NCBI GenBank assembly: GCA_905183005.1
Contig: CAJJDO010000131.1
Location: 221,363-285,362, forward strand
DNA from: Paramecium pentaurelia
Taxonomy: Eukaryota; Ciliophora; Oligohymenophorea; Peniculida; Parameciidae
DNA length: 64,000 nt
Direction of reading: 5' to 3'
Each line of letters begins with the position of its first letter. Positions within the stretch are counted from its first letter, which is position 1. Positions 13,854 through 25,900 of this stretch are shown here, one piece after another. The position numbers and the translations under genes were made by a program. The notes beneath the pieces were generated by a model. It saw only the letters and a list, made by a program, of their open reading frames with translations. It was not told where the DNA came from and ran no database searches.

Positions 13854-14859
13854 ATGTCTACTTAAAAGATAAAGCAACAAAATTCTTATATTAATTCAAG
13901 TCATTCAACTGAATAATCAGAAAATGTCTTAATTGAAATTTTAGAATTATTAGATACAGGAAATAAAGTCTAGGTAGAGACTGATTATCTTGAAATTCCT
14001 TTAGATCCTTAATTGAAAAGAATAGTTGATTATAATAATTGTTATAATAAGGAGTTATTTGACTCTTTAATCAATGACCAAATAGATTTAGGTAATTGTC
14101 TACTAAACCATCAAATCAGAGATTGGGTAAGAGGAAAAATGGTTGATTGGATGATTTAAGTATTCGCCTCCATTCAATCCAAAAATGAAACTACTTTTTT
14201 CAGAGCTGTAAATTTGATGGATGTTTTCCTGAAGAATTCTTAAAATTACACTGATTAAGATCTTTATTTAATAGGTGTCACTTGTATATTCATTGCTTCT
14301 AAGATTGAAGACATTAATTGTTTAAAAATTAAAACTATAACTGAAAATCTATCACATAATAAATTCTCATAATATTAAATCAAATAAATGGAATCAATAA
14401 TATTATAAACTTTGAATTATGATATTAATTTTCCAACTGTTTATGATTATTTATAATATCTAAGATATTAATTATTTGGATTGTCTGAAAAGTATTGAAT
14501 TAATAATATATTAGTTAATCTGTCATAGTCATTAATGAAACTGCTGATTATATTCTAAAAATGTGTTGTCATGATTCATAATTAATGTAATATAAATAAA
14601 TGCTTTTGGCTGCCAGCATTTTAGGATATACAATTTATAATTATGTAGAATTACATTTTTCCAAATTAGGAGAAAAATTAAAAAAATAATTATTATATAC
14701 AGTAAATTTATTAATAATATCATTTAGTAAAATAATCTCTTAAGAATTGGATAACTTGAATTAGCTGATTATTTGAATTGTCTTTCAAAAGTGGAAGAAT
14801 TAATTTAGTGTTTTCACTCCAAGTATCCACTCTATAACAACTTAAAACAATTTAATTGA
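13854..14859 (+). CDS. mitotic-type cyclin (A/B-like)
   Basis: Predicted 318 residues, introns 14492-14514 (23 nt) and 14702-14727 (26 nt), both ending TAG. The N-terminal cyclin box starts with IRDWVRGKMVDWMIQVFASI, matching the A/B cyclin MRxxLVDWL signature. It continues with the helix pattern and the KIEDI segment where A/B cyclins have KYEEI or KFEDI. A second cyclin fold follows in the C-terminal half. No clear destruction box was seen near the N terminus. It should activate a cyclin-dependent kinase in cell-cycle control. The first intron removes an in-frame TGA after LSEK; the second restores a natural C terminus. Confidence 0.85.
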
Positions 14860-15205
14860 TTTTTAATAATTATTTATTATCTTTTTATTAAATTTAATAA
14901 ATAAAATCATACAAATAAAATATATATCTATAATTATCAATTTTAAGATTAATTTAAATAATAATAATAAAGTATTATCTATTAATTATAATAACTAATT
15001 GATTAGATTAATATATATTATAAAATTTTAATTAGAATTTAATGGAAATGAATATATATATATATATATTGAATTGAATGAATTATTTTAGATTTTTCAT
15101 TACCAAAATCACAAGTTTATGGAATTATAATATATATATTACTATAGATTACTATTCATTTAATTTATGGGTGATTTAATATAATAAATTATAGAATTTT
15201 ATTGA

Positions 15206-15984
15206 ATGAGTAAGGATAGTGTGCCTATGTTCAAGTTTATTGTAGTTGGAGATCAATGTAAATGGATATGTCAGACTTAGCTGTTGGCAAGAGTAGTTTT
15301 GTTAAATAATATTCCGAAAGCTAATTTATAGAAGGGATGAGTAGAGCAACAATTGGAGTGGAATTTATTAAGAAATTAGTAACAGTTGATAAACGTAGAG
15401 TGGAATTATAAATATGGGATACTGTATAAAGTTTTGAGTGATTGAATAGGCAGGATAAGAATAATTTAGAAGTATGATAAAGAGTTTTTATCGTGGAGCT
15501 GCAGCTGTGTTTGTGTTATATAGTATCAATTAAAGAGATTCATTTGAGAAGTTATAAGATTGGTTAACAGAATTACATGAGAGTGCTCATGAAGAAATTG
15601 TCAAAATCCTTGTAGGAAATAAATCAGATATGGAACGTAATGTTTAGAAAGAAGAAGCTGAAAAATTCATGAATACAAATAATTTTAGTTTGTTTTTTGA
15701 AACATCTGCAAAAACTGGAGAAAATGTAGAAAAAGTATATATATCCAAAATAAATATCTAAGGCATTTGTCGAAGCTGTTAAATTAGTGATCATGAGAAT
15801 GTTTACTAGTGATTCATTTAAAAACTCTATCAAAACTACAAAAAAAACTCCAGCAAGTTCGAAATAGAATACCAGTAGAAGTGATTAACCAATTTCAGAT
15901 ATTACATCATTCCCCACAAAACCAATATAATTGTAATCCAATCACACTTAAGAAAATAAACATAAAAAGAAGGAATGTTGCTGA
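15206..15984 (+). CDS. Rab family small GTPase
   Basis: Predicted 233 residues with three introns: 15258-15280, 15424-15449 and 15735-15762. All G boxes are present: GDQSVGKSS (P-loop), TIG (switch I), WDTAGQEQFRS (switch II), GNKSD and ETSAK. The C terminus is basic and ends in Cys-Cys, the double geranylgeranylation signal of Rabs. Two introns fall directly inside G boxes, after GDQ and after WDT, and the third after ENVEK. It controls a membrane traffic step; the exact Rab subfamily cannot be settled by eye. The last intron ends AAG. Confidence 0.93.
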
Positions 15985-16427
15985 TTTTTAAATTTGCAAT
16001 TAGAATGTTATTTTATATATATCTATTAAACTTATTTATTTGCTGGCACTCAATTTGATTAAATCTTAATTTATACAATATATGAGTTTGTAATTACTCA
16101 TATATAAATATACAAGTGATTTAAGATTTCTTGAATCATATAATATTTGATTTGGAATCCATAAATTTAATTATCATAATTATTTTATTATATTTAATTA
16201 TTATCTGGATAAGTATTAATATTATTATATTGATTTATAATCAAAGTGATTATTAAAAACTTAAATTAAACACTTTTTTGTTTACATGAGAAAGTTATCA
16301 AAATTAGAAAGAGAATATAATTATACATAATTGTTATTTGATTCCACATAATTTTGAGTCTTATACTTAAAATTTTGAATAATTACTTTATATAAATATA
16401 AAACTTAAAAAGAATCAAAACTTGCTG

Positions 16428-17088
16428 ATGTTAAATATAAGAAAATCACAAAAAACTTTTTTCAACTTATTTACTCTTTTTTCATCTTTGTATTACAAAT
16501 AGAGTATTCAGGATTATTTGTCAATCTACTCCAATTCTCAAGAGATACCCTCAAATAGATCAAATAATAATAACTAATTTTATTATTATGAAATGTTAAA
16601 CCCTACAATTCCAAAGGGTATAAAAAATTGTGGAACTTTCTAATAATTTGCAGAATTCATTATTTAAGTGATAAATTTAACATAAAAATATGTAAATCAT
16701 TATTTTTATTTGTTAGACCATTTTTGTGAATAGCTTAAAAGTAGATCTTACATTTAAGGAATATTTATAAATATCATAATTTTAAGTTTTTAATAACATA
16801 TCTAATATGATAAATATAATTTATATTTTAAGTATTTTCTTATAATTGAATTTACTAATACATAAAAAAGCAAGAGGACCTAATGAATATCTTAGATTTT
16901 ATTTAAACTTATATTAACAATATTATTAGTTTATTAATTCTAAATTAATAAATATAAATTAATATAAAATTTCAGAATATTTTTTTATCTCATATTCTTC
17001 CATAAGTGGTATGTCATTGTTGACGTTGATGAGAATATTATATAAATTATTTGTTGATGATTAAATCAACAATAATGTTAAATAATGA
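16428..17088 (+). CDS. hypothetical protein, possibly membrane-associated
   Basis: Open frame of 211 codons with a 25-nt intron at 16692-16716 (ends TAG). Both exons have a natural composition (for example YEMLNPTIPKG, then HKKARGPNEYLRFYLNLYQQ), so I consider it real. No domain is recognised. One hydrophobic stretch (IINIIYILSIFLQLNLL, second exon) could be a membrane helix. The start is unsure: the frame is open upstream to 16288, and an ATG-led piece at 16286 in another frame could be an earlier exon. It ends 47 nt from the convergent GST gene. Confidence 0.5.
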
Positions 17089-17135
17089 AGAATAATTGAT
17101 ATAAAATGTATCTATATTATTGTTATTTATATTAA

Positions 17136-17824
17136 TCAACCCCATCTGAATCTTCCTGGTGGGTAGAATGGTCCTGCTATAAATCTTTCTGATGCCAAAT
17201 AAGCCTTGATCTAAGGAAGATTGGAAAATTCATCATGATGTTTCTTTATGTTTGCTTATGAATTGAAGACATCTGCATTGAATGCCTTTAAAGTTTCTTC
17301 AATTTCAAAAAGTTGGAAATCAACATAAGTGATATTATTTCCTGATGCCCATGTTTTTCCTGCCAAGAAAGCATTCAATTTTTCAATAAGCCAAAGAATT
17401 TCTGTTTTGAAGTATTCATCTTTCTTTGCAGCATATTCTTCTTCTGTTAAAGTAATTAATGTGAAAAAAACTTTCAATAAATCTTAGAGTACTCCCTTTG
17501 TCTGAGCGAGAGCCACTTATTCATCTGGAGTTGATCCTAATAAATCAGCTCTATTAGCTTTGTGTGCCAAATAAACATAAAGAGCACCACTTTCGAAAAC
17601 CCATTTGTCTCCATCTTTAACGTAAGGCAAGTTCACAAGTACTTCATTATTAAGTGGAGGTTAAGCAACTTCGCCAAACCATTCTTCAGGTTTCACGTAT
17701 CTTTTTTCTTCAAATGGTAAACCAAGGTATTCCAAATAGTATCTCACTAAAATAAGTATGATTTCATACATGGTTAACCAAGTCCTCTGATTCCCCAATA
17801 TCCAAATAACAATTTATCTGCCAT
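17136..17824 (-). CDS. glutathione S-transferase, copy A
   Basis: Predicted 221 residues, a normal cytosolic GST length. It starts MADKLLFGYWGIRGLGQP with the catalytic-type Tyr in the GYWxIRG motif of mu/pi/sigma GSTs. The thioredoxin-like domain continues with LPYVKDGDKW and FESGALYVYLA (the ES glutathione-binding turn). The all-helical C-terminal half contains TYVDFQLFE. One 23-nt intron at 17747-17769 (ends TAG) falls after GLGQP. It conjugates glutathione to electrophiles in the cytosol. It is a tandem duplicate of the gene at 18543-19234, same strand, with the intron at the same codon. Confidence 0.93.
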
Positions 17825-18542
17825 TATGTTAATATTTAATAACCCTAAATAAAAGTATGCAGATTATAAATTGCGAGATATTAGAATTTATCAAAATTCG
17901 AATATTCTTTTTCCGAATTCAATAGGAATTCAGAATTTTTCTATCTTTTCTGTCTAAATCTCTTCTAATTTTTAATTGTTAACCTGAAAACTTAGAAAGT
18001 CCTTCATTTCTAAATTCAATCCTCAATTGTTTTCATTCTATTATTAAAGTAATAAAGCTTAATCATTATGTAAGCATAAAAATAGAAAGGAACTTTCAAG
18101 CTATCACCTTGAATTCAATAAGAAATTCATATGGATATCCAATTTCTCACTTTTTATCCTTCTATAGAAGCAGGGAATTTGTATCTTCTTAAAAAAATAA
18201 TAAATAAATTATTATAAAATATATATTCCTAAACTTATATAACAGTTTTATAATCTCATAAGAATTTTAGTATCGATTATAACGATGGGTAATAAGATGG
18301 GTGTTGATTTAAATTGCATAATTGATATGAAAATGTAGAATATCTTTTCCAAAACAATACTATTATTATTATCAATTTCTCTTTATTTAGTATTTTATAT
18401 GTAAATTGACACTTAAAATATATTTCATTTAAGTTTGAAGAAGTTATAGAAAAAGTAGATGTGTAGAATATTTACAAATAAAATATTATAATTTTATTTT
18501 AGGAATTTAGAAATTCATAATAATATTGTTGATATAAATTTT
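17825..18542. other. spacer between tandem GST genes
   Basis: About 700 nt. Short peptide-like fragments can be read on the minus strand near 18090-18190 in different frames, but no gene can be assembled. It should contain the promoter of the downstream GST copy. Confidence 0.4.
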
Positions 18543-19234
18543 TCACCACCATCTCCATCTTTTAATTGGATAAAATGGTTAAGCAATAAATCTTTCTGAA
18601 GAAATGAATCTCTTGATTTATGGTATTTCAGCAAAGGCATCATGATGTTTTCTCAGGTTTTAGAATTGATCCAAAATTCCTGGCTTATAAGCTTCTAATG
18701 TTTATTCCAATTCAAACTAAAAAAAATCAACATAGGTTAAATTATTCCCTGTTGCCCAAGTCTTCCCTTAAATGAATTTATTGAGTTTTTCAATTATCCA
18801 CAAAACTTCTGTGTTGAAATATTCATCTTTCTTAGCTAGATAATCTACTTCTGGAAGAGCAATTAAGGATCGAAATGCTCTATATAAATCTAATAAGACT
18901 CCTTTGACTTATTCTACAACAACCTGCTCTTCATTTGTAGATCCCAATAAATCAGCCCTATTTGCCCTATAAGCTATGTAGATATATAGTGCTTGACTTT
19001 CAAAAATCCATTTATCACCATCTTTAATGTAAGGAAGATTGGCAAGAACTTCTTGATTTAAAGGAGGTTTGGCAACAGAATCAAACCATTCAGATTCAAT
19101 TATATTGAAATTCTTCTAGGTATATGGGATTTCAACATATTCCAAGAGATATCTCACTTAAATATAAAATATTGGATACATGGTTAACCAATTCCTCTAA
19201 TAGTCCAATATCCAAATTCTAATTAATCTTGCAT
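18543..19234 (-). CDS. glutathione S-transferase, copy B
   Basis: Predicted 222 residues, paralogous over its whole length to the GST at 17136. It has GYWTIRGIGQP, LPYIKDGDKW, the ES turn (FESQALYIYIA) and TYVDFFQFE. The intron (19157-19179, 23 nt) sits at exactly the same codon as in copy A but ends AAG where copy A ends TAG. Both copies should be functional; divergence is moderate and mostly in the C-terminal half. Expected role: cytosolic glutathione conjugation. Confidence 0.93.
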
Positions 19235-19422
19235 TGTTAGTTATTAAATAAAGCAAAGATGATTCAATTTAATATGATATGCTCTATAGAATTAATCAAA
19301 ATAGGGAATTATTTAAAAAAAGGAGGAATAAAATAGGTAATTGTAAATATTATGAAATATATTATTGAATTAATTGTCATTATAAAATTTATAATAATAA
19401 TAAAATCCTCAATATATTTGTG

Positions 19423-19883
19423 TCAAAGCATTATGCAATCATCATCATCTTCGATTTGGCCTGGATCATTTAAATTCTTTACAGTCACATATTTTTCATA
19501 TTGTTCTTATTTAGATAAGACTTTGATTTCCTTTTTATCTTTGAAATAAGTAAAAATTCTTACTTTTAGGTTTCTCTTGTAAGGATCTATATAATTCTTT
19601 AATTTTTAATTAGTCTTCTGCCTTAAGTGTTTGTAATCTAAAGAGGGGTAATTCTTAACCTTTTTCACCAGTAGGCCATTTCTTAATGCAATGAACATGA
19701 TACCAAACCTTCTTATCAAATTATTAGCCTAGTTTTTAGTAAATTTCAATTTATACCTTCATCTTTTCTTAAAAATATATGTCCAATTTTTAATTCATGC
19801 TTGAATATGACAACATGACAAGTAGCACATTTAATTCGATTAGAGAGTGCATATTCACACTCAAGAAATTATTTCATCTTCAT
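19423..19883 (-). CDS. PARP-type zinc-finger protein
   Basis: Predicted 135 residues with introns 19729-19756 (28 nt, TAG) and 19539-19563 (25 nt, AAG). The first 60 residues match the PARP-type finger: a CEYALSNRIKCATC start giving two zinc cysteines, then IFLRKDEG and WYHVHCIKKW with the His and last Cys (CCHC set). Such fingers recognise DNA nicks or breaks in PARP1 and DNA ligase III. Here no catalytic domain follows, only an acidic tail (EDDDDC), so it is a stand-alone finger protein. A role in DNA repair or chromatin is inferred from the domain. Confidence 0.78.
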
Positions 19884-20438
19884 TTTAATTATTAAATAAT
19901 TATAAATTGGTTTTAATCAATTTAAATAAGATAATTGTAAAAGTAATGAAATTTTTCATAGTGATATTTTAAATTTATTTCAATGAAATTATTTTAATAT
20001 TATTTATTTAATTAAGCTATTCTAAATAGAAAATATTTATTAGAAGTAAGTTAAAGTTATTATATTACTTCTATTATATAGTATAGCAAATATAATATTA
20101 AATAACTTTGGAAATTCAAATATTTTTGCATATAGAATATTATTTATAGATGATATTTTTTAAAATTAAATTAAAATTTTAGAAGCCTATGTAATTAATT
20201 TGTTTTACTTTATTGATTAAATAATTAAATTTGAATATAATTATATATTAATTAATAACTACTCTTATATGGTTAAATAGATTATTATATAGGGTTTGAG
20301 TATTCAGATAATCAATATTGTTTCATTCTGAATTACACAATCATTCAAATGATTCACCAAAAATTAAAATAACAATTTAAATTATTTATTAATGATAGAT
20401 GCTTTAATTTTATTTCATTTTCTTTCTAAATACAATAT
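19884..20438. other. spacer, no gene seen
   Basis: About 550 nt of AT-rich DNA between the divergent PARP-finger and downstream plus-strand genes. Nothing recognisable. Confidence 0.45.
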
Positions 20439-20594
20439 ATGAATGTAAACAAATTTTTATTGAGACATCATCAATAGGGATTAGATTGTATGTTGAAGAA
20501 GGCTGTATTTGATTTAAAAGTTTAAATGAGTCCAGTATAGAATTTGGTAATTTTAATATTTTTTTCCTTTATTTACTAGTCTTTTCTAAGTTGA
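20439..20594 (+). CDS. possible small ORF or 5' exon
   Basis: An ATG-led frame reading MNVNKFLLRHHQQG and then FDLKVQMSPVQNL, with a possible 33-nt intron (20547-20579) and TGA at 20592. The composition looks coding. It may be a 40-residue protein or an upstream exon of the helix-turn-helix gene that follows; I could not find an intron set linking them. Confidence 0.3.
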
Positions 20595-20708
20595 TTGTCA
20601 GAATATACAAGTATTTGAATTACTCTTTCAAATTGTATATTACTTAATCTCTTAGAAAAAAGATTAATCTGATGATTCTAAATTTATCTGCTAATTTAAA
20701 TTCGATTT

Positions 20709-21182
20709 ATGAGATAGAAAGGAAGTCAATAATTTATTTTAAACAAATAAGAATATATGGTATCATCTCAGCAGATGGACAGTAGATCAATTTCAGAGTA
20801 TTAGAATGTCTAAAGGGAATCTTAGAGTGATTTAAAAATTACTTAATGTCCCAAAATAGTTAAATAAAAGGGGAAAAAGTACATGAAGATTAGATTCAAC
20901 ACAAAGCAATAACTCTATAGTATGGTACAAAGATAGGGGATGAAAATAAAAGATGTATATTATAAAAGTTGATGAGATGTTTAGGCAGCCCAAATATTAG
21001 GTATCAAATACGCAACTGCAAAGACTATAATATTTCACTAAAGATAGAAGAGGAAAGCAAAAAAGAAATGTGGTGAGAGAATGTGTGGATACACTAAAAT
21101 AGTTGGAATTAGAGTTTCACGATTGAAAATAATTTGCATAATTGCAAATGAGATTGTGCATTAATAAGATTACAATTTGTGA
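20709..21182 (+). CDS. small helix-turn-helix protein, copy 2
   Basis: Predicted 147 residues from the ATG at 20709 (or 131 from 20757), with one 30-nt intron (20955-20984, TAG). Directly after the intron comes AAQILGIKYATAKTIIFH and a basic run, nearly identical to the gene at 157-637. The intron lies at the same codon in both. The intron is a multiple of three and contains in-frame TGAs, so failure to splice would stop translation. The family is unnamed to me. A sequence-specific DNA-binding or recombinase-like role is a guess from the motif. Additional 5' exons cannot be excluded. Confidence 0.55.
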
Positions 21183-21443
21183 TCAATATATATATGCTAT
21201 GTTCTTGTTACTTACCATAAAAAATTTAATAAATAATTTTAATTAGAGGAACTATGAAAGGATTAATAAGAGAATATAAAGAAAATCAGTAAATTTTAAG
21301 TTAGTAGAGGGGATGTTCTTGTTTATTTGTTATTCTTACATCTTTTGTTTCAAATCCAGTAATGATAAAATTTTACATTACTTTCTTTAAGTTAGTTTAC
21401 ATTAATATATTAATATATGCTGATATATATATAAATGTAATAT

Positions 21444-21878
21444 TCATTTATTGTTTGGCCATTTGATCTTCTTTAATAAATAATCAATCAGAATCTCTGG
21501 GTTATGCATTTTCAATGAATTTTGATTGATCCATGATACTTTAGGTGCACGATTATTCTTTTGTTTCCATGACACTTGGAATAACAAATTTTGACCATCA
21601 TTGTCTTTTCTTATTTATATAATTTCATCTGCAGAATCTCCATCATCATATGTACCTTCTCCTACTTCTTATGGTTTTGCTTTGAGTGATTATTCAAAAT
21701 CTAACACATAAGTCATAACAGATTGTAGATTTTCTATAGGTTCCCAAGTTTTTTCATTTTCAGAGTAACCTTGCCATTTTACTTCATATTCAGTACGACC
21801 ATTCTTGACTCTTTTATTTGTTATAGCTTCAACCATATATTCTTCTTATGAAGACACTGACATAGGAGAGGCAGACAT
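21444..21878 (-). CDS. HP1-like chromodomain protein
   Basis: Predicted 144 residues, no intron. The chromodomain is at about residues 12-55: EYMVEAITNKRV, then TEYEVKWQGYSENEKTWEP, with the aromatic cage positions Tyr, Trp and a second aromatic in place. After an acidic linker, residues 85-140 resemble a chromoshadow domain, with IIQIRKDNDGQNLLFQVSW and the end NPEILIDYLLKKIKW. That two-domain layout is typical of HP1, which binds methylated histone H3 and dimerises. In ciliates such proteins act in heterochromatin and in programmed DNA elimination. The exact role here is not shown. Confidence 0.85.
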
Positions 21879-21971
21879 GTTAAATATAAATTAATAAGAA
21901 GGAGTATGTGGATTGGTAGTTAAGACTCTCTTAAATGTCTGGTTTTAATTTGTAATTTAAGAAAATATAAA

Positions 21972-22885
21972 ATGGCTGTTGTGGAGGCTGCAATTTAGAC
22001 AGAAGGTGTAGGTAGATTTGAATATTAAGATGGTACAGTGTATGAAGGTCAATGGAAATTGATAGAAGGTAAGAAAGTGAAACATGGTAAGGGACGAATA
22101 GTGATAGCAAGTATGAAATATAGGAATGATAAAAAGGTTCATTGTCTACAGACAACGATTTGAAAGAAGAATACAATGGAGAATTCGAGAATGATTAAAT
22201 GTGTGGAGAAGGTGTTTACATATACAAATCAGGTGCTATTTATAGAGGACAGTTTCGAGATAATAGACATAATGGAATTGGATTCTATTAATTTCCTGAA
22301 GGTTGTACATATGAAGGAGAATGGGTAAATCATAAAATGCATGGAGAAGGAGTGTTCATTGATAAAGAAGGTAATAGATGGGAAGGAGAATTTGTCGAAG
22401 GAATTTATCAATCTAAAATGTAGAAATAACTTAAGATGGAAAAGATGTTGAATAAAAAAGAAGCAGAAATAAAAGAAAATGCATCTCATTTCTTTAATCG
22501 TTTTATAGATGCATATGCACATTCAGATAAAAAAACAATGAAAGATAATATGAGTCCATTCTTTGCAACAACAGAAGATATCAAATTATATGTAAAGGAA
22601 CCATATCCACAATTTCCAGATCGTCCTCCTGAGAAATGGGAAGCAGGAATTAAATTCTTATCAACAGGTTCTTTGAATATACCTCGTTCTAATACTGCAG
22701 CTAAAATTCTTGATCCCTAAAATATTTTAGCTGCTTAATTCAGTGGAGTAGGTTAAGTGGCAGAAGTTTAAGTGCAAGAAAACACTAGAATTGTTAGATT
22801 AGCTATATGTAATACTGCTGAAGACAAATGGGTTATTGTATTCTATCATGATAATGAAGAACAAGAGATTAAGAAAAAGAAGTGA
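21972..22885 (+). CDS. MORN-repeat protein (radial-spoke type)
   Basis: Predicted 295 residues with one 26-nt intron (22111-22136, AAG). At least five MORN repeats lie in residues 10-135, for example YEGQW, YNGEFENDQMCGEGVY, YRGQFRDNRHNGIGFY, YEGEW and WEGEF. The C-terminal 150 residues are an alpha/beta region without recognised motifs, ending KKKK. MORN proteins of this shape occur in axonemes, basal bodies and cortical membranes. It lies just 23 nt upstream of the SPAG17-like locus on the same strand, which fits a ciliary theme but proves nothing. Confidence 0.8.
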
Positions 22886-22908
22886 AAATATATAAAAATA
22901 ATTAAATT

Positions 22909-25900
22909 ATGCCACCTAATAAAGAGGAAATTGATTTGAATTCCTTGCCTCCTTTAAAACATCTATGTATAACTATTAGAATTGAAGCAGCCAAATCAAG
23001 AACAATCAAACTACTCAATATTCTTAAATCTTGAAAATAATTATAAAAGTTTATTCAAAGAGATGAAATAATCATTTTTTTAAAGAAAAACTATTGTATA
23101 TTGATCCTGCCCTTCTACTTTACCTGATAAATATCAAGTCCTTTCTGTTAAAAAAAACTAAGTATTTGACTGCTTTAGTTTAAGCTGTGGAAAAAGTAGC
23201 TCCTCCAAAGAAAGAGGATAAGAAAGATATAAAAAAAGGTAGTAAAAGAAGCTGCAGGAGTTGCACCAATTGTTAAACCTAAAAAGGTTGCTACTGAAAA
23301 AGATTATACTAAGAATTTTGATTTGGTTTTTATTGTTTAAGGTTTTCCTCAAGTACCTTTAGAATAGATAAAATTAATTATACATGAGTTATAAATTGGG
23401 GTAGTATAGATTATCAATTAAATTGCATAACCTGAAGAATTCTAAGATGATTTCGAAAGAATGGAGGAATTTGTTCCACTCCCTCCTATTATACGTCAAT
23501 AATCAGAGAAATCATTTAATTATGTTTCCGATTAAAGAAAGGTTATAGATGAGATTAAATAACCAAAAGGTTTATCTTTACCAGCTGATCCATTAAGATA
23601 ATTGACTATCAAAGAACTTATTTAGATATGGATGTAGATGTTGAAGAAGAAACCATTAAATAATTCTATGAAACTATTTTCGAAGAATTTATTAATTTAG
23701 TATAGATCAACAATAATATGCTGAATGAATAGCCAATAAGAAACCCATTCCATTAATAAACAAAGAAGCTCCAAAAGATCATTTTGATCTTCAAAGAATT
23801 TAACATTATGCTTAATTAGCATTAGAACAGGAAAGAGCAGCAGAAGAGGTTGACTTAGCTGAGAAAAATAAATGGGACCTAAAAAGGAGGCAAAGAAAAA
23901 TGAAGCTGAATTAACGGCTGAAAGATAAGCAGAAAGATAAGCAGAGAATTAAGAAAATAGTAAATTCATGATGATATTGATTAGTATGTGAAGATGAAAT
24001 TTAAATTACATCTATAATATTATAAGAAACAATTATCTGATGTATAATTATAGAAATTTGGACCAGGAAGTCTATTCGAATGTTTATTAGATTAATGAGA
24101 AGCTAAATCTACTTATTTTATTAATTCTTAAATTCCACCTAGTTTTGAAGAATTCGAAGATTCTGATCAAGTTAATAAAATTTTGGTTAGCTTTAGATAG
24201 AATTTATATGGAAAGAAAAAATAGGAATAAATTAAGATAGAAATTCAAGCTGTATTTTATGATTCATAATTCATTATGACATATTTACCAGATGATGATG
24301 CACTTATGATATATTGCTATTATAAAAATTCTACTTGTATAACTTTAAGGAAATAATGGTCAGCTGAATGGAGAGTTTTACCAAATCGTGAATATTTTAT
24401 TTAAATAAGGAATTTCAAAAGCTATTATTTTTATGATGTTGATTATTAAAAGATTGGATCCATCATTACTGAAAGATGCAAAATTATGTATCCATCTAAT
24501 AATTCATTAGTATTTGTTAGTAAGTTTACAGTTGGAGATAAGAAGCGTCTTTGTGCTTGGGTGATTAAAAAGAATGTAGTAATCGGTATTTAATTTTGAT
24601 TTTATGCATAATTAAAAGAATTGAGAAAGAGTGCGTAAGATAAAATAATGAATTTGACATTTAAAAGTAGTTTATATTTACGATTTACATAAATGGGAGA
24701 AGTAATTTAGTAAAATCCTACCAAAACCAAGATGGTTCAGAGTAAACATAAAATTAATTCAATCATTATGGTAATACAGGTATAGTGACTGAATTGATAA
24801 TTAAAGGGTCCTTAAAAATAATAATTTAATTCTTTTTTCTATATAAAATTGGATTATAATTTACTCTATCAGTTCTAAGTAGGAAACAAAAAGAGTCGTA
24901 ACTAATTAAGGAACAGTATTTATATATAAAAAGGATGGTTCAATAATAGTATTATTTTCTAATGGTAATGTTTCAGAATATAAAAATCACATATAGATAG
25001 TCACCAAAAGGAGTTGAAAAAATACTTTGTGTAATCAAAACAGATCCCGAAAGTGAATCCAAAGTTTATATACGAGATGATCAAACCCCTAATTATTTAC
25101 GATAAAGATGGCCACTCATACACATAACATTAAGATGTAACTATCATGTTAATAATAGGAGATAAAATTATTTTTGAGCATCCCAATTTTGCTAGTGTAA
25201 TTGTTACAATTGATAAAACTAAACAAAGATATGGACCTATTATCAGAAAACAAAATTTTTAGTTAGTTTAATTTACTGTAACAAATTTGAAAGATCTAAT
25301 GATAGTAGAGTTGTTGAGTCATTTTACTTTAGATTAAAATCTGAAAATCCTTTATGCACTAAATTATATGAAGAATTATCTAATAATATCAAGTCTATCT
25401 CATTCATTATTGAATTGAAATAACAGCATAAAAAATTCATTGATGTCAAAATACCTTAACTTTAAACTATGGATATAATACCCAAAATCATTTAAAAGAC
25501 TACTATTATTTCTTATAGAGTGTTTAATTTTGGTAATTTTCAACAACATCCACCATTTGATAAAAAAGAGAGAGTTTTTCATGATACATGGTAAAAAAGT
25601 ATGTTAAAAACTTAGAATGAATTTGGAATTGTTCAAAAATTAGATGAAGAGAAAATAAATTGAATTTAAAATCTAAATAAAATATTAGAGAGCAGAAGAA
25701 CTGATTATTCAAAAGAATCCTTTGATTAAGCTAAAAGTGAAATTTAATTACCAGAACAAAAAATTACTACCATTGAACCTCTTGAATAAAGATTGCTCAA
25801 AAGTGCTAGGGTTTAATCAACTGTCTAATAAGCATTGTTGATTTATCAAGAAAGGTCTAAATTATTCGAATAGAAAAATAATCCAAACCTATTACAGAAG

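Noticed and set aside
15052..15070. AT run as a telomere or replication origin
   Set aside because: It is a short (AT)n microsatellite. No telomeric G/C repeat is present anywhere in the window.
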